Shown here: piece by piece, positions 16,843-24,951 of the stretch
How the letters are laid out: every line of letters starts with the position of its first letter
How positions within the stretch are numbered: position 1 is the stretch's first letter
From: a virus
IMG/VR virus record: IMGVR_UViG_3300010883_000304
Location: 1-28,339 of that record
Length of the DNA stretch: 28,339 nt
Direction: 5' to 3' (one strand)
Made by a program: the position numbers and the translations under genes
The notes under the pieces: generated by a model
The model's database searches: none
What the model was told of the DNA's origin: nothing
What the model saw: the letters and a program-made list of their open reading frames with translations, nothing else

Positions 16843-19355
16843 TAGTTTAATCTCCTAAATTCAACATCCACTTTGCTGTAATCAACTATGTAGTAGCCCG
16901 TGTCTGTCATTTCTCTTGCCCATGGAACCTCCTGTGCCATCACGCCCTCGTATGTTCCATCGGTATGTTTGTATTTAAACGAATATATGTTGATGCCCGA
17001 GGGTGACTTGCCAATTAGTTGTATGTCCTCCTTGAGTCTGACGTCACTGAACCCTGCGAAGAAACTTGTGACACTAGATATGGCTTTGGTGGCGTATGAG
17101 CCAACTGATGTCATCAAAGTGGTGAACTGCGATGGCTCATACCGACCTGGGCCACCTCCCTGCCCTGATTTGAAGAATCCCGAGGCCCTCTTGGCTATGC
17201 TAGATATCTGTGACACATTTGTTATATTACCTGCCATTACATTCTTGTACACGTTTGTGACCGTGCTTATGTCGTTTGCCACTGAGCTAATGTTATCAAT
17301 TTTAAGATTTCCTGTTATGCCCTGTACATTTTTCAGCACGTCATTTAGGCTGGTGCCATATACGTTTCCACTTGTCCCAAATTCATCTAAAACGTTTTCT
17401 GCTTTACTGCCGCCAAGTGAGAACAACTCTCCCACACTGTTGACGAACACGTTGTCCTTGAACAGCTCTATAGAATTCCCACTGGATAAGTTTTCTATCA
17501 CTTGGTTGGTCAGCTGTGTTGCTAGGTTGTTCTTAACATCTTTGACCGTGTCGCTTAGGTTGAAGTTCTTCAACTTGTTGGAGATGCTCTCTACCTCGTC
17601 CCACGCCCCGTTGGCCTGGTTTATCACGTTAAAAGTTTTGTCATAAGTTTCCCCAACTTCTGCCAATATCTCCCTGGCCTTTGCACTATCGGTTGACGTT
17701 CCCATTTGTTCCTTTAGGATTCTTTCCCAATCAGCCTGGGCCTGTCCAAGCCTGATGTTTTCATTTTTATTAATTCTGTTTTGTTGTTCCATGTACTCCA
17801 CTGTTCCTGGTGTCGTGGAAAGTCTGTACCACTGCTTGGTGTCCAGCTGGTCATCCGTTTTATCAAAACTCGGTAGCTGTCCTTCTGATGTGAATGCTTT
17901 GAATCTTGGCATTGGTTCGTGTGTGACGAACCTGTGTACTGTGGTCTTTGTATTTTTGGTAAATGATTGCAGTGGTTCTATACCTTTCTTTGCCAATTCC
18001 ACATCTCCCTCTTCTCGTGGCGTCATTCCCATCTTGTCCGTGGTCATCCATCCCGGTCCCCAGGTCGAACTTGCACTTGCTGAGTTCATGTGTACCTGTG
18101 AACCTGCAAGGTGTATCTGTCCACCCGCCCCGTGTAATTGTGTGCCTGGAGTGAACGATGACAAACCATCCCTGGCAAAATCTCTAATCGATCCTCCATG
18201 TGAGGCATTGAATATTCCTTTTTGTCCCATATTGAACATGGCATCCGCCGATTGTATCATGTCTGTCTCTGCCGACATCCTTATGGAGCCCGCGGCGTGC
18301 ATGTTGATGTTGGCATCACTGTGTAGGTTGAAGTCACCCTGTGTCCTCATGTGTATCCCACCCACTCCTGAGAACAAGTCTATCTTGCCGTCCTTGTTCA
18401 TCTCTATCCATGCGTTACCTGAACCATTGGCTATGTACACTACACCTTCTGTGTCATGCATCAACAACTGGTGACCTGAAGCTGTACGCAACCTGGTCAA
18501 TTGGTTTGTTCCATCTGCGGCTCCGTCATCCATTGTGAATGTGTGTCCTGGTGTGCGTACCACATAATCTGTTGCTGTTGAGTCTTTGGGTCCTACCTGT
18601 CTCTTTGTTGTTCCTGTGTCTTTCCGACCCGGGGTGCTTATTCCAAACACCTTACTAGGAGATTCTCTACGTGCTGAGCTTGATGTGTTACCACGCACAT
18701 CATCTGCACCTAGTCCCTGTTTAACCAATATGTCCGCAAAGGGGTGTATGGGTTTTTCCAAGGCATCGTAGTTGTTGCCTAAATTAGTATTTTGTATAGA
18801 TGTCCTGTTCAACTCTCCTGCAGGCACGTTGGTAGAACCATATGTCGATATCTTGTCAACACCTGCATTGTTCATTTCGTTTGGATTGTTTGTGTCTAGT
18901 CCTGAGGTCTGGTCAAAGGTTTTTTCACTTGATGCAATTCCTGGCATCATGTGATTTGTGAATGGGTCTTGTATACATCCTATCCAGAATGCTTGGTTCA
19001 TTTTACCTTCTGCAAATATTACCAGGACCTTGGTTTCAAGATCAGGTGGTACTGCCCAGAATCCATACGAGTGTTGACTGCCTTCGTATTCTCTTGATGA
19101 TGGGACGTTGTATTTGACCCCCTTTGCTCCATAGAACGGAGAAAGGTATTCGCATGTTATCAGTTGATCTGATGTTCCGTTTTCGGTCTGTGCCAGTGAC
19201 GGAATAAGGACAGCTAACCTACCCATCCTCGTGGGATCTGAGTTCTCCTTGACTGTTCCTATGTACGGTCCTGGATTCGTAAGTGCCCAACTTTTATCTT
19301 TGCCTGGTGCCTTGGCAGTTGATGCGTCACCTTTCAAATAGTTGTGTAAACTCAT
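16842..19355 (-). CDS. gp5: Baseplate central spike protein gp5, without a lysozyme domain
   Basis: Product of 837 residues. It begins with a gp5/VgrG-type OB-fold (about 28-160: GPYIGTVKENSDPTRMGRLAV and later FWIGCIQDPF). A poorly structured linker follows, then a beta-helix needle (about 270-430) of short repeats such as GDFNLHSDANINMHAAGSIR. In T4 gp5 a lysozyme lies between OB-fold and helix; here I see no such domain or catalytic glutamate context. After the needle come a helical region (about 540-640) and a C-terminal segment beginning SDVRLK at Ser770-Lys775. It continues INIYSFKY and GVMAQEVP, the pattern of the S74 intramolecular chaperone family, although only 68 residues remain. 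The start overlaps the hub stop as TAATG, with AGGAG just upstream. Confidence 0.92.
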   Translation of the reverse strand: MSLHNYLKGDASTAKAPGKDKSWALTNPGPYIGTVKENSDPTRMGRLAVLIPSLAQTENGTSDQLITCEYLSPFYGAKGVKYNVPSSREYEGSQHSYGFWAVPPDLETKVLVIFAEGKMNQAFWIGCIQDPFTNHMMPGIASSEKTFDQTSGLDTNNPNEMNNAGVDKISTYGSTNVPAGELNRTSIQNTNLGNNYDALEKPIHPFADILVKQGLGADDVRGNTSSSARRESPSKVFGISTPGRKDTGTTKRQVGPKDSTATDYVVRTPGHTFTMDDGAADGTNQLTRLRTASGHQLLMHDTEGVVYIANGSGNAWIEMNKDGKIDLFSGVGGIHMRTQGDFNLHSDANINMHAAGSIRMSAETDMIQSADAMFNMGQKGIFNASHGGSIRDFARDGLSSFTPGTQLHGAGGQIHLAGSQVHMNSASASSTWGPGWMTTDKMGMTPREEGDVELAKKGIEPLQSFTKNTKTTVHRFVTHEPMPRFKAFTSEGQLPSFDKTDDQLDTKQWYRLSTTPGTVEYMEQQNRINKNENIRLGQAQADWERILKEQMGTSTDSAKAREILAEVGETYDKTFNVINQANGAWDEVESISNKLKNFNLSDTVKDVKNNLATQLTNQVIENLSSGNSIELFKDNVFVNSVGELFSLGGSKAENVLDEFGTSGNVYGTSLNDVLKNVQGITGNLKIDNISSVANDISTVTNVYKNVMAGNITNVSQISSIAKRASGFFKSGQGGGPGRYEPSQFTTLMTSVGSYATKAISSVTSFFAGFSDVRLKEDIQLIGKSPSGINIYSFKYKHTDGTYEGVMAQEVPWAREMTDTGYYIVDYSKVDVEFRRLN

Positions 19356-21646
19356 TAGGCTCCTATTCCTTTAATTTTTTTGACTACGTTGTTGTAAAAG
19401 TCTGTAGTCTTTCCTATTATGTTAGTTACTTTCGATATATCTCCACCCTCTGATTCTAGGTATGCGGCCAGTTGTTCTTTTTTACTGAAAATCTGTGTTT
19501 CCTTATTGGAGTAATGTGTGGCAGTGTATTTCTCCACTGGGTTAGATATGTAAACGCCTTGGTTGTTGAATCTTGTACACTCTAGCACATTAATGTATTT
19601 CCCATCGACAAAATTATGTTCCATGGTTATGACCCTGTACAGTCCAGAGAACATGGCCTGCTCTGTGACTCCCATCTCATACACACCTTTTTTGGTATCC
19701 ACGTCCGGTGGCATCTTGAAGTTCAACATTATGATGGGCTCCGCTAGGTCCGAGTTGTAACATCTAAGTTTAGAATTCCATATGGCGTCGATGTTGTTCC
19801 GCCAGTATCCTATCTGTCGATCCTGGTGTATGCCTTCTTTTGTCTCTTCGGGTGTTGGTGGTATGTACTGAGACTGTCCCAGCCACGCCGGGTCACCCAG
19901 TACTTCTAATCTGATGTTGACCATGTCCGCCTTTGGGTGTGTCAGCTCGTCAATGAACTGGTCTACCTTGGTGAACTGTGGTCCTGTGGGTCCTGTCTTT
20001 TCGTTGGTGGCTATTGTTACCTCAGACTTGTGTAGAAACGCACTGTCATTCACATAGGCGTCATCTGGCAGATCTGGCACTGGGGCCGAACCGACTCGGT
20101 TTACTTCTACATAATTTTGTCTGTCGTTAGATGCGTCCACATCTTTCAGTCTGCTCTGGAAGTAGGAGTACTTGTAGTCTATGTTGCAATCAAGCACATC
20201 CACGTTTTCTCCTGTGAACATGTAGTTGTATGTCTTGTACACGAAGCTCTTGAAATTCTGTCCTGTGCTGGCACCTGGTATGGCTAATGAGTATGCGTGT
20301 ACCTTGTAGGGCGACACAATGAAATGTATAAGTTTTTGATGTGTCTGTCTCTTGTTGTCCCATGCCGCCTGTGGGATCACGGACACTTGAATACGGAAGT
20401 AAGGAAAGTACATGTCTGGGTTTTCTTTCTCACCTGCCGTACGATTGTACACCCCCGCCGCTCCTGATTCCGTTTGCTCTGCTGTCAGTATCGAACCAAC
20501 TTTAGATTTCCATTTTTCAAAATTTATGTCGGTAAGGTCTGGGTGTGCTTTCATTATGTCTTCCAGTACCTTGGATATTGCATTACCGCTGTTGATCTTC
20601 ATGAAGTCTACAGTGTTTTCTAGTTCTCTCCCTGCCACAACGTCAATCTCCTTTTTCATTCCGGCCGACTCTATGCTCTTGGAGTCCACCGTGACCTTGT
20701 CTGCATTAAAATCTTGATGTATGGTTATCTTGTACTTGTCCGGAAACGATACCCCGGCTTGTTTTTTCTCTGTTTCGTTTTGTTGATTCAGCAGTTGTGT
20801 TAGTGCCGAGAATATTGTGTTCATTTTCCTATTCTTAGGTTTAAGTGTTCCAGAGGTCCTAACGTAGTTGAACCTGTTCATCAGGCCGAACTCGTTGTAT
20901 GGCACTGCCTTTACAGAGTACTCTGTGCCACCCTCATTCACGGACATCTGTATGTTGGTGAGCTTAATCGGTATCACTCTCTTCATGGTCTTTGTGTCTT
21001 TTTGATTGACCTCCGTGCCATCTGCCTTGAATCCCTTAAACTCAACAGTTAACAAATATGGCTGGTCAATATGATCGAAAGATCCGTTGTTGAACGCGGC
21101 CGCCTTCAATCTCTCGAACAGTGTGATGCCGGCCGGCTCGATGATGGTCATTGTTATCAAGTTGACCGAGGTCAGTCTTCTCTGCTCGTTTGGTCCATTT
21201 ACTGCTTTTAGCTCTACCGATCTAAAATACAGATCCCTGTCCTTCTTGAATGTCCTAGCCGACTTGGATATCGTCGCACCTGCCCTGGAGTTCAATGTTT
21301 TTTTGTACTCGGGATCTCGGTAACGCTCTCGGGCATTGGTGGCACCTTCCTGGTGGCTGTCAAAGTTGCCGTCTGCTATGCCGGAACTACGCATGATTAT
21401 GTCATGCGGTGGTCCATCAAAAAATTTTGTATTCTCTAGGTCATCCTTGTTAAGCGTGGACAGTGTGAACAGTGCCGTGTACGATGCGAACTGGTGCAGT
21501 TGGTTTGGATCAGACACGTCATACACAAAAGTCGGGGCCTTGATTGTTTTCTTTTTGTAATTTCCAGCTGTCGATTCGTTACCTGCTGGACCGTTTCCAG
21601 TTGTGCTGGTTACCTTAAGGTTAGGATCTGTAGAAATTATTGCCAT
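19355..21646 (-). CDS. Large baseplate hub protein (gp27 position)
   Basis: Product of 763 residues between gp53 and gp5, probably the hub ring that carries the gp5 spike, as gp27 does in T4. Supporting pattern: LFERLKAAAF, then a QPYLLTVEFKGF strand and IPIKLTNIQMSVNEGGTEYSV (about 200-265). This resembles the first tube-like domain of hub proteins of the gp27/gpD type. Near the C-terminus GLYRVITMEHNFVDGKYINVLE resembles the last hub strand pair. It is about twice the length of T4 gp27 (391), so the name rests on position and fold pattern, not on clear sequence identity. GGGGA precedes the ATG by eight bases. There is a three-base gap to the gp53 stop. Confidence 0.7.
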   Translation of the reverse strand: MAIISTDPNLKVTSTTGNGPAGNESTAGNYKKKTIKAPTFVYDVSDPNQLHQFASYTALFTLSTLNKDDLENTKFFDGPPHDIIMRSSGIADGNFDSHQEGATNARERYRDPEYKKTLNSRAGATISKSARTFKKDRDLYFRSVELKAVNGPNEQRRLTSVNLITMTIIEPAGITLFERLKAAAFNNGSFDHIDQPYLLTVEFKGFKADGTEVNQKDTKTMKRVIPIKLTNIQMSVNEGGTEYSVKAVPYNEFGLMNRFNYVRTSGTLKPKNRKMNTIFSALTQLLNQQNETEKKQAGVSFPDKYKITIHQDFNADKVTVDSKSIESAGMKKEIDVVAGRELENTVDFMKINSGNAISKVLEDIMKAHPDLTDINFEKWKSKVGSILTAEQTESGAAGVYNRTAGEKENPDMYFPYFRIQVSVIPQAAWDNKRQTHQKLIHFIVSPYKVHAYSLAIPGASTGQNFKSFVYKTYNYMFTGENVDVLDCNIDYKYSYFQSRLKDVDASNDRQNYVEVNRVGSAPVPDLPDDAYVNDSAFLHKSEVTIATNEKTGPTGPQFTKVDQFIDELTHPKADMVNIRLEVLGDPAWLGQSQYIPPTPEETKEGIHQDRQIGYWRNNIDAIWNSKLRCYNSDLAEPIIMLNFKMPPDVDTKKGVYEMGVTEQAMFSGLYRVITMEHNFVDGKYINVLECTRFNNQGVYISNPVEKYTATHYSNKETQIFSKKEQLAAYLESEGGDISKVTNIIGKTTDFYNNVVKKIKGIGA

Positions 21647-21649
21647 GGA

Positions 21650-21949
21650 TTATATCCCCAGGTCTTTAAGCAGAACGTCCTTTTTGGGCAACTGTATGGT
21701 CACGCCCGGTTTGAAATCGTATATAGGATCTTCGATTGCATCTGGGTTACGCTGTGCGAACACCCACCACAACCTGGGAGTACCGTACAAGTCATACGCC
21801 AGTAGGTCTGGTCTGTACGCATAGGTTCGTTCTATCGTGTAGCTCTGATCATCCTGTTCGGCCGTCAGTGTCCTTGGATTCATTATGTCCAAGTGGTCTC
21901 CTGTCTCGCCTGTCTCCGAGTATGGTGATGTGTTTGAGTAGTTTGCCAT
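21650..21949 (-). CDS. gp53: Baseplate wedge protein gp53 (short form)
   Basis: Product of 99 residues matching the gp53 family core: YTIERTYAYRPDLLAYDLYG (residues 37-56), then PRLWWVFAQRNPD and IYDFKPGVTIQLP. The final part resembles a LysM-like turn. In T4, gp53 links neighbouring wedges and clamps gp25/gp6; T4 gp53 is about twice as long (196), so this is a reduced form. The ATG overlaps the gp48 stop as TAATG, with AGGA nine bases upstream. It lies in the same transcription unit as the other wedge genes. Confidence 0.88.
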   Translation of the reverse strand: MANYSNTSPYSETGETGDHLDIMNPRTLTAEQDDQSYTIERTYAYRPDLLAYDLYGTPRLWWVFAQRNPDAIEDPIYDFKPGVTIQLPKKDVLLKDLGI

Positions 21950-22800
21950 TAGATAAATCCTACCTCGTTGTCACCGCCATTAAGTTCACCACGTACAAAT
22001 TTCTTCATTGAAAAATTCTTTACGTCATCCCTAGAGTAGATTGGTGTTATCAGCACTGAAATGTTTGACAGTGTTGGTGCCCATGATTGAGATTCACCTC
22101 CAGAATCAAATCCTGCATCCGGTCCATTCATATCCACTCCCACAGGTAAGTCGGTATTGCTTGATCCGTACACATCTGATTGCTTGGTAGATATGTAGTC
22201 TATTCCTGGTCTCAACTCAACGTTGAATGAATTCAACACAACCGGTACCTTGTGGAACATGTGATCACCATAACCATACAAGTGAAGTATGGGTGGTGGA
22301 TTTCCTTTGAGTCCGTCTAGTCCTTCATTCGAACCAAAGAACATCTTAGTCGCTGTCCTTAGGAAGTTTACAGTCGCTATCCAGTGTTTGGCGTCTTCTG
22401 AATTCTGCACAGGAAACTCACCGATGATGTTTAAAGAATCTACCTGTGAATTCTGATATGCCTGGTGTGGGAAATTACTGTGTGTCATGTCCATGGCATT
22501 GTAGTTGGCAGAATGTTGTATTACCATTGACGGAGTCAAAGGCCAAAAAATGCCCTGTGAGCCTGCTAGTGGCCGAAGTAATGGATTGTTTTGGAAATCA
22601 AAAAACTTAGTCAGAGGACCTTTAGGTACCTGTAACCTCACACGCCAGTCTTTCTTGTCGCTCCTGCCTGACCATTTGGCGTTGGCATTTGGTATCCTGC
22701 TGTCTGTAGAAATACCCGCACCAAAAAGCCTACCCAACGTCCTGTCGAATATGCCTGTGCCTACGTTTTTTACTATTCTTCCAAATGTGTTTTCGGCCAT
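21949..22800 (-). CDS. gp48: Tail-tube cap / baseplate protein gp48
   Basis: Product of 283 residues from the ATG at 22,800 (MAENTFGRIVKNVGTG). In T4, gp48 sits on the hub and starts tail-tube polymerisation with gp54. Typical segments are WRVRLQVP, GIFWPLTPSMVIQHSANY, and DAKHWIATVNFLRTATKMFFG with PPILHLYGYGDHMFHKVPVV. The frame extends upstream to an ATG at 22,896, but that start would lie upstream of the late promoter at 22,845-22,852. The inner ATG fits the promoter, the AAGGA upstream and the usual N-terminus, so I chose it. It is first gene of the minus-strand operon. T4 gp48 is somewhat longer (364). Confidence 0.9.
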   Translation of the reverse strand: MAENTFGRIVKNVGTGIFDRTLGRLFGAGISTDSRIPNANAKWSGRSDKKDWRVRLQVPKGPLTKFFDFQNNPLLRPLAGSQGIFWPLTPSMVIQHSANYNAMDMTHSNFPHQAYQNSQVDSLNIIGEFPVQNSEDAKHWIATVNFLRTATKMFFGSNEGLDGLKGNPPPILHLYGYGDHMFHKVPVVLNSFNVELRPGIDYISTKQSDVYGSSNTDLPVGVDMNGPDAGFDSGGESQSWAPTLSNISVLITPIYSRDDVKNFSMKKFVRGELNGGDNEVGFI

Positions 22801-22811
22801 ATAAACGGTTG

Positions 22812-22819
22812 CTTTCCTT
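22812..22819 (-). promoter_or_regulatory. Ribosome binding site deciding the gp48 start
   Basis: AAGGAAAG on the minus strand lies 11 bases upstream of the ATG at 22,800. The spacing is longer than ideal, but it is the only purine-rich site in the leader and it supports the inner start of gp48. Confidence 0.55.
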
Positions 22820-22844
22820 GTTAAAATTTCGTATACTTTAACTA

Positions 22845-22852
22845 TATTTATA
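22845..22852 (-). promoter_or_regulatory. T4-type late promoter TATAAATA
   Basis: An exact match to the T4 late promoter -10 consensus on the minus strand, in the intergenic region before gp48. T4 late promoters consist of this box alone and are read by RNA polymerase carrying gp55. Transcription would start near 22,838, giving a leader of about 38 bases. The gene for gp55 begins about 90 bases away on the other strand. Confidence 0.8.
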
Positions 22853-22932
22853 GGCACAATAATAGGCGCATTTAATTCCCATACGACACACTTCAACAGA
22901 CCTGTTTGTGGTCACTTACATTAATAAAAATT

Positions 22933-22938
22933 AGAGGA
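22933..22938 (+). promoter_or_regulatory. Ribosome binding site deciding the gp55 start
   Basis: AGAGGA lies three bases before the ATG at 22,942. The ATG at 22,906 in the same frame has no such site, so translation probably starts at 22,942. I found no convincing promoter for this strand between 22,853 and 22,932. Confidence 0.6.
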
Positions 22939-22941
22939 TTT

Positions 22942-23925
22942 ATGAAGAGAGTAAAGTACCTAAATAACAGAGATTTATTAGCACAGATTCATGCCAGCAA
23001 GAACACATATTGTTCATATGTGGTACCGGAACATGCACGTTATGACCTGATAGTGCCCAGTCTAAAAAAGATCAATGCAAGTGCAGTAGCACAGGCACGT
23101 AAGGCAAAAGCCAAAAGACTTACGCAGGAGGCATGGGAAGCCGCAAAAGATTCAGGATTGAAAAAAATTAAACTAGTGGACTACACCGTGTCTCCTAGAA
23201 AACTAGAAAAAACAGAACTTATATTCAGGGTCATGATGTTTGACCACATACCACTAGACAGCGAAAGGAAGAAGAATCCAAAGCAGACAGCAGACCATCA
23301 CAGCAAAGTAAACTTCCCCCCGTTCCAACACTACAAGCATGATTCAAAAGGCAAACTGGTGTGTGTGGGTAAATCACACTGGATCGGTGGAATGGAAAAT
23401 GGACACTTCTCATGTGACCATGGCAAGATGACCAACACACTGGCAATGATGTACATGAAGTTGTGTGAGAGATATGGAACAAGATCTAACTGGAGAGGTT
23501 ATACTTACAATGATGAGATGCAGTCACAGGCCTTGATGCAACTATCACAGATAGGATTGCAGTTCGACGAAAGCAAATCAGACAATCCATTTGCATATTA
23601 CACAGCGGCAATCACGAACAGTTTCACAAGGATACTAAACATAGAAAAGAAAAATCAAGCAATCAGGGATGACCTTTTAGAATACAACAACATGATGCCA
23701 AGTTTTACAAGACAGAATGAAAACGATACCAATGCCCCATCTTACAAAAAGAAAATGAAGACTGTGCATGGTGACGTTCATGCAGTCAATAAAACCACAC
23801 TTGCAAAATTAAACAAGACATTAAGAAAGAAAGGCAAATTAGATTCCGAGGATTTCGATGGCGTTAAGTTTAAAAACAAAATAGATATGACTAATCATAA
23901 ACCAATTGTAAAGAAGAAATGGTAA
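22942..23925 (+). CDS. gp55: Late transcription sigma factor gp55
   Basis: Product of 327 residues, the phage sigma factor that directs host RNA polymerase to TATAAATA late promoters, with the sliding clamp as activator in T4. The diagnostic part is residues about 178-246: WRGYTYNDEMQSQALMQLSQ, then FDESKSDNPFAYYTAAITNSF and NIEKKNQAIRDD. This lines up with T4 gp55 ([39 protein letters not shown]). The protein is far longer than T4 gp55 (185) because of about 150 extra, lysine-rich N-terminal residues with HYKHDSKGK and CDHGKMTNT. The frame could start at 22,906, but AGAGGA precedes 22,942. It ends in tandem stops, directly followed by gp47. Confidence 0.88.
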   Translation: MKRVKYLNNRDLLAQIHASKNTYCSYVVPEHARYDLIVPSLKKINASAVAQARKAKAKRLTQEAWEAAKDSGLKKIKLVDYTVSPRKLEKTELIFRVMMFDHIPLDSERKKNPKQTADHHSKVNFPPFQHYKHDSKGKLVCVGKSHWIGGMENGHFSCDHGKMTNTLAMMYMKLCERYGTRSNWRGYTYNDEMQSQALMQLSQIGLQFDESKSDNPFAYYTAAITNSFTRILNIEKKNQAIRDDLLEYNNMMPSFTRQNENDTNAPSYKKKMKTVHGDVHAVNKTTLAKLNKTLRKKGKLDSEDFDGVKFKNKIDMTNHKPIVKKKW

Positions 23926-23928
23926 TAA

Positions 23929-24951
23929 ATGGCATTCTTTAAAAAAGTAGCTTGTTTCACTGACATACACTTTGGGTTGAAAGGTAACAGTCGTGTACAC
24001 AACGATGACTGCGAATCATTTGTGAAATGGTTCATAGAGCAGGCCAAGGCAGAAGGGTGTGAGACCTGTATATTCCTAGGGGACTGGCACCATCACAGAT
24101 CAGCAACAAATGTTTCCACAATGAACTACACAGTGTCCAACATGGAAAGACTAGGTGCGGCATTTGAAAAAGTTTATGTGATAATGGGAAACCACGATCT
24201 GTATTACAGGGATAAAAGAGAGATCAATTCTATGGAGTATATTAGAAACATACCAAACATACATATCGTGAATCAGTGGTTGGTCGAAGACGATGTTGCT
24301 ATAATCCCATGGATCGTTGAGGAAGAATATAGAAAAATTCAAAAAATGAAACAGAAATACGTGTTTGGTCACTTTGAACTGCCGTACTTCAAAATGAATG
24401 CCATGGTCGAGATGCCGGATGTTGGCGGAATACAAACAGATCATTTCGCAGGATGTGGTAAGGTATTTTCAGGACACTTCCACAAAAGACAAATTATGAA
24501 AAACGTGACCTACATGGGTAATGCGTTTCCCCACAACTACGCAGATGCATGGGATGACGACAGAGGAATGATGATACTAGAGTGGGGTGGTGAGCCCAAA
24601 TATATCAACTGGCCTGACATGCCAAGATACATCACAATTAAAGTTTCGGAACTGCTAGAAGACCCAGACAAGTACCTGAAATCCAAGATGTATGTGAGAG
24701 TAACACTAGACATAAAAATTTCATACGAAGAAGCAAACTTTGTTAGGGAAACATTCATAGACAAATACAACCTAAGAGAACTACAACTGATACCGGAACA
24801 GGTGGACAACGCACAACAGCCAACAGTTGAAGTGCAAAAATTTGATAGCGTGGATCAAATCGTAATTAAACAGCTACAAGGGGTAGATTCTGAGGTGTAC
24901 GATAAGAATATATTGACAGCAATCTACAATGACTTAGATGTTACAAGTTAG
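23929..24951 (+). CDS. gp47: Recombination endonuclease subunit gp47 (Mre11/SbcD-like)
   Basis: Product of 340 residues, nearly identical in length to T4 gp47 (339). It is a metallophosphatase-type nuclease that works with gp46 to resect DNA ends for recombination-dependent replication and repair. All metal-binding motifs are present: DIHFG (Asp12, His14), GDWHH (Asp52, His54), GNHD (Asn88, His89, Asp90), GHFE (His148) and SGHFH (His183, His185). The C-terminal region, about 215-340, is the capping and gp46-contact part by analogy. The ATG follows the gp55 tandem stop by three bases, with only a weak purine-rich GAAGAAATGG ahead of it. Its end overlaps the next gene by 14 bases. Confidence 0.95.
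   Translation: MAFFKKVACFTDIHFGLKGNSRVHNDDCESFVKWFIEQAKAEGCETCIFLGDWHHHRSATNVSTMNYTVSNMERLGAAFEKVYVIMGNHDLYYRDKREINSMEYIRNIPNIHIVNQWLVEDDVAIIPWIVEEEYRKIQKMKQKYVFGHFELPYFKMNAMVEMPDVGGIQTDHFAGCGKVFSGHFHKRQIMKNVTYMGNAFPHNYADAWDDDRGMMILEWGGEPKYINWPDMPRYITIKVSELLEDPDKYLKSKMYVRVTLDIKISYEEANFVRETFIDKYNLRELQLIPEQVDNAQQPTVEVQKFDSVDQIVIKQLQGVDSEVYDKNILTAIYNDLDVTS

Noticed and set aside
16900-18474. Two long plus-strand frames (about 240 codons each) opposite gp5
   Set aside because: They lie fully antisense to the well-supported gp5 gene, have no ribosome site or domain pattern, and are rich in Ser/Leu/Pro/Cys as expected of antisense translation.
18400-18960. Possible lysozyme domain in gp5, as in T4
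   Set aside because: The segment between OB-fold and needle is a polar, Asn/Thr/Ser-rich linker with no muramidase-like motif.
22801-22896. Upstream extension of gp48 by 32 codons
   Set aside because: It would start upstream of the TATAAATA late promoter and its peptide does not look like a gp48 N-terminus.
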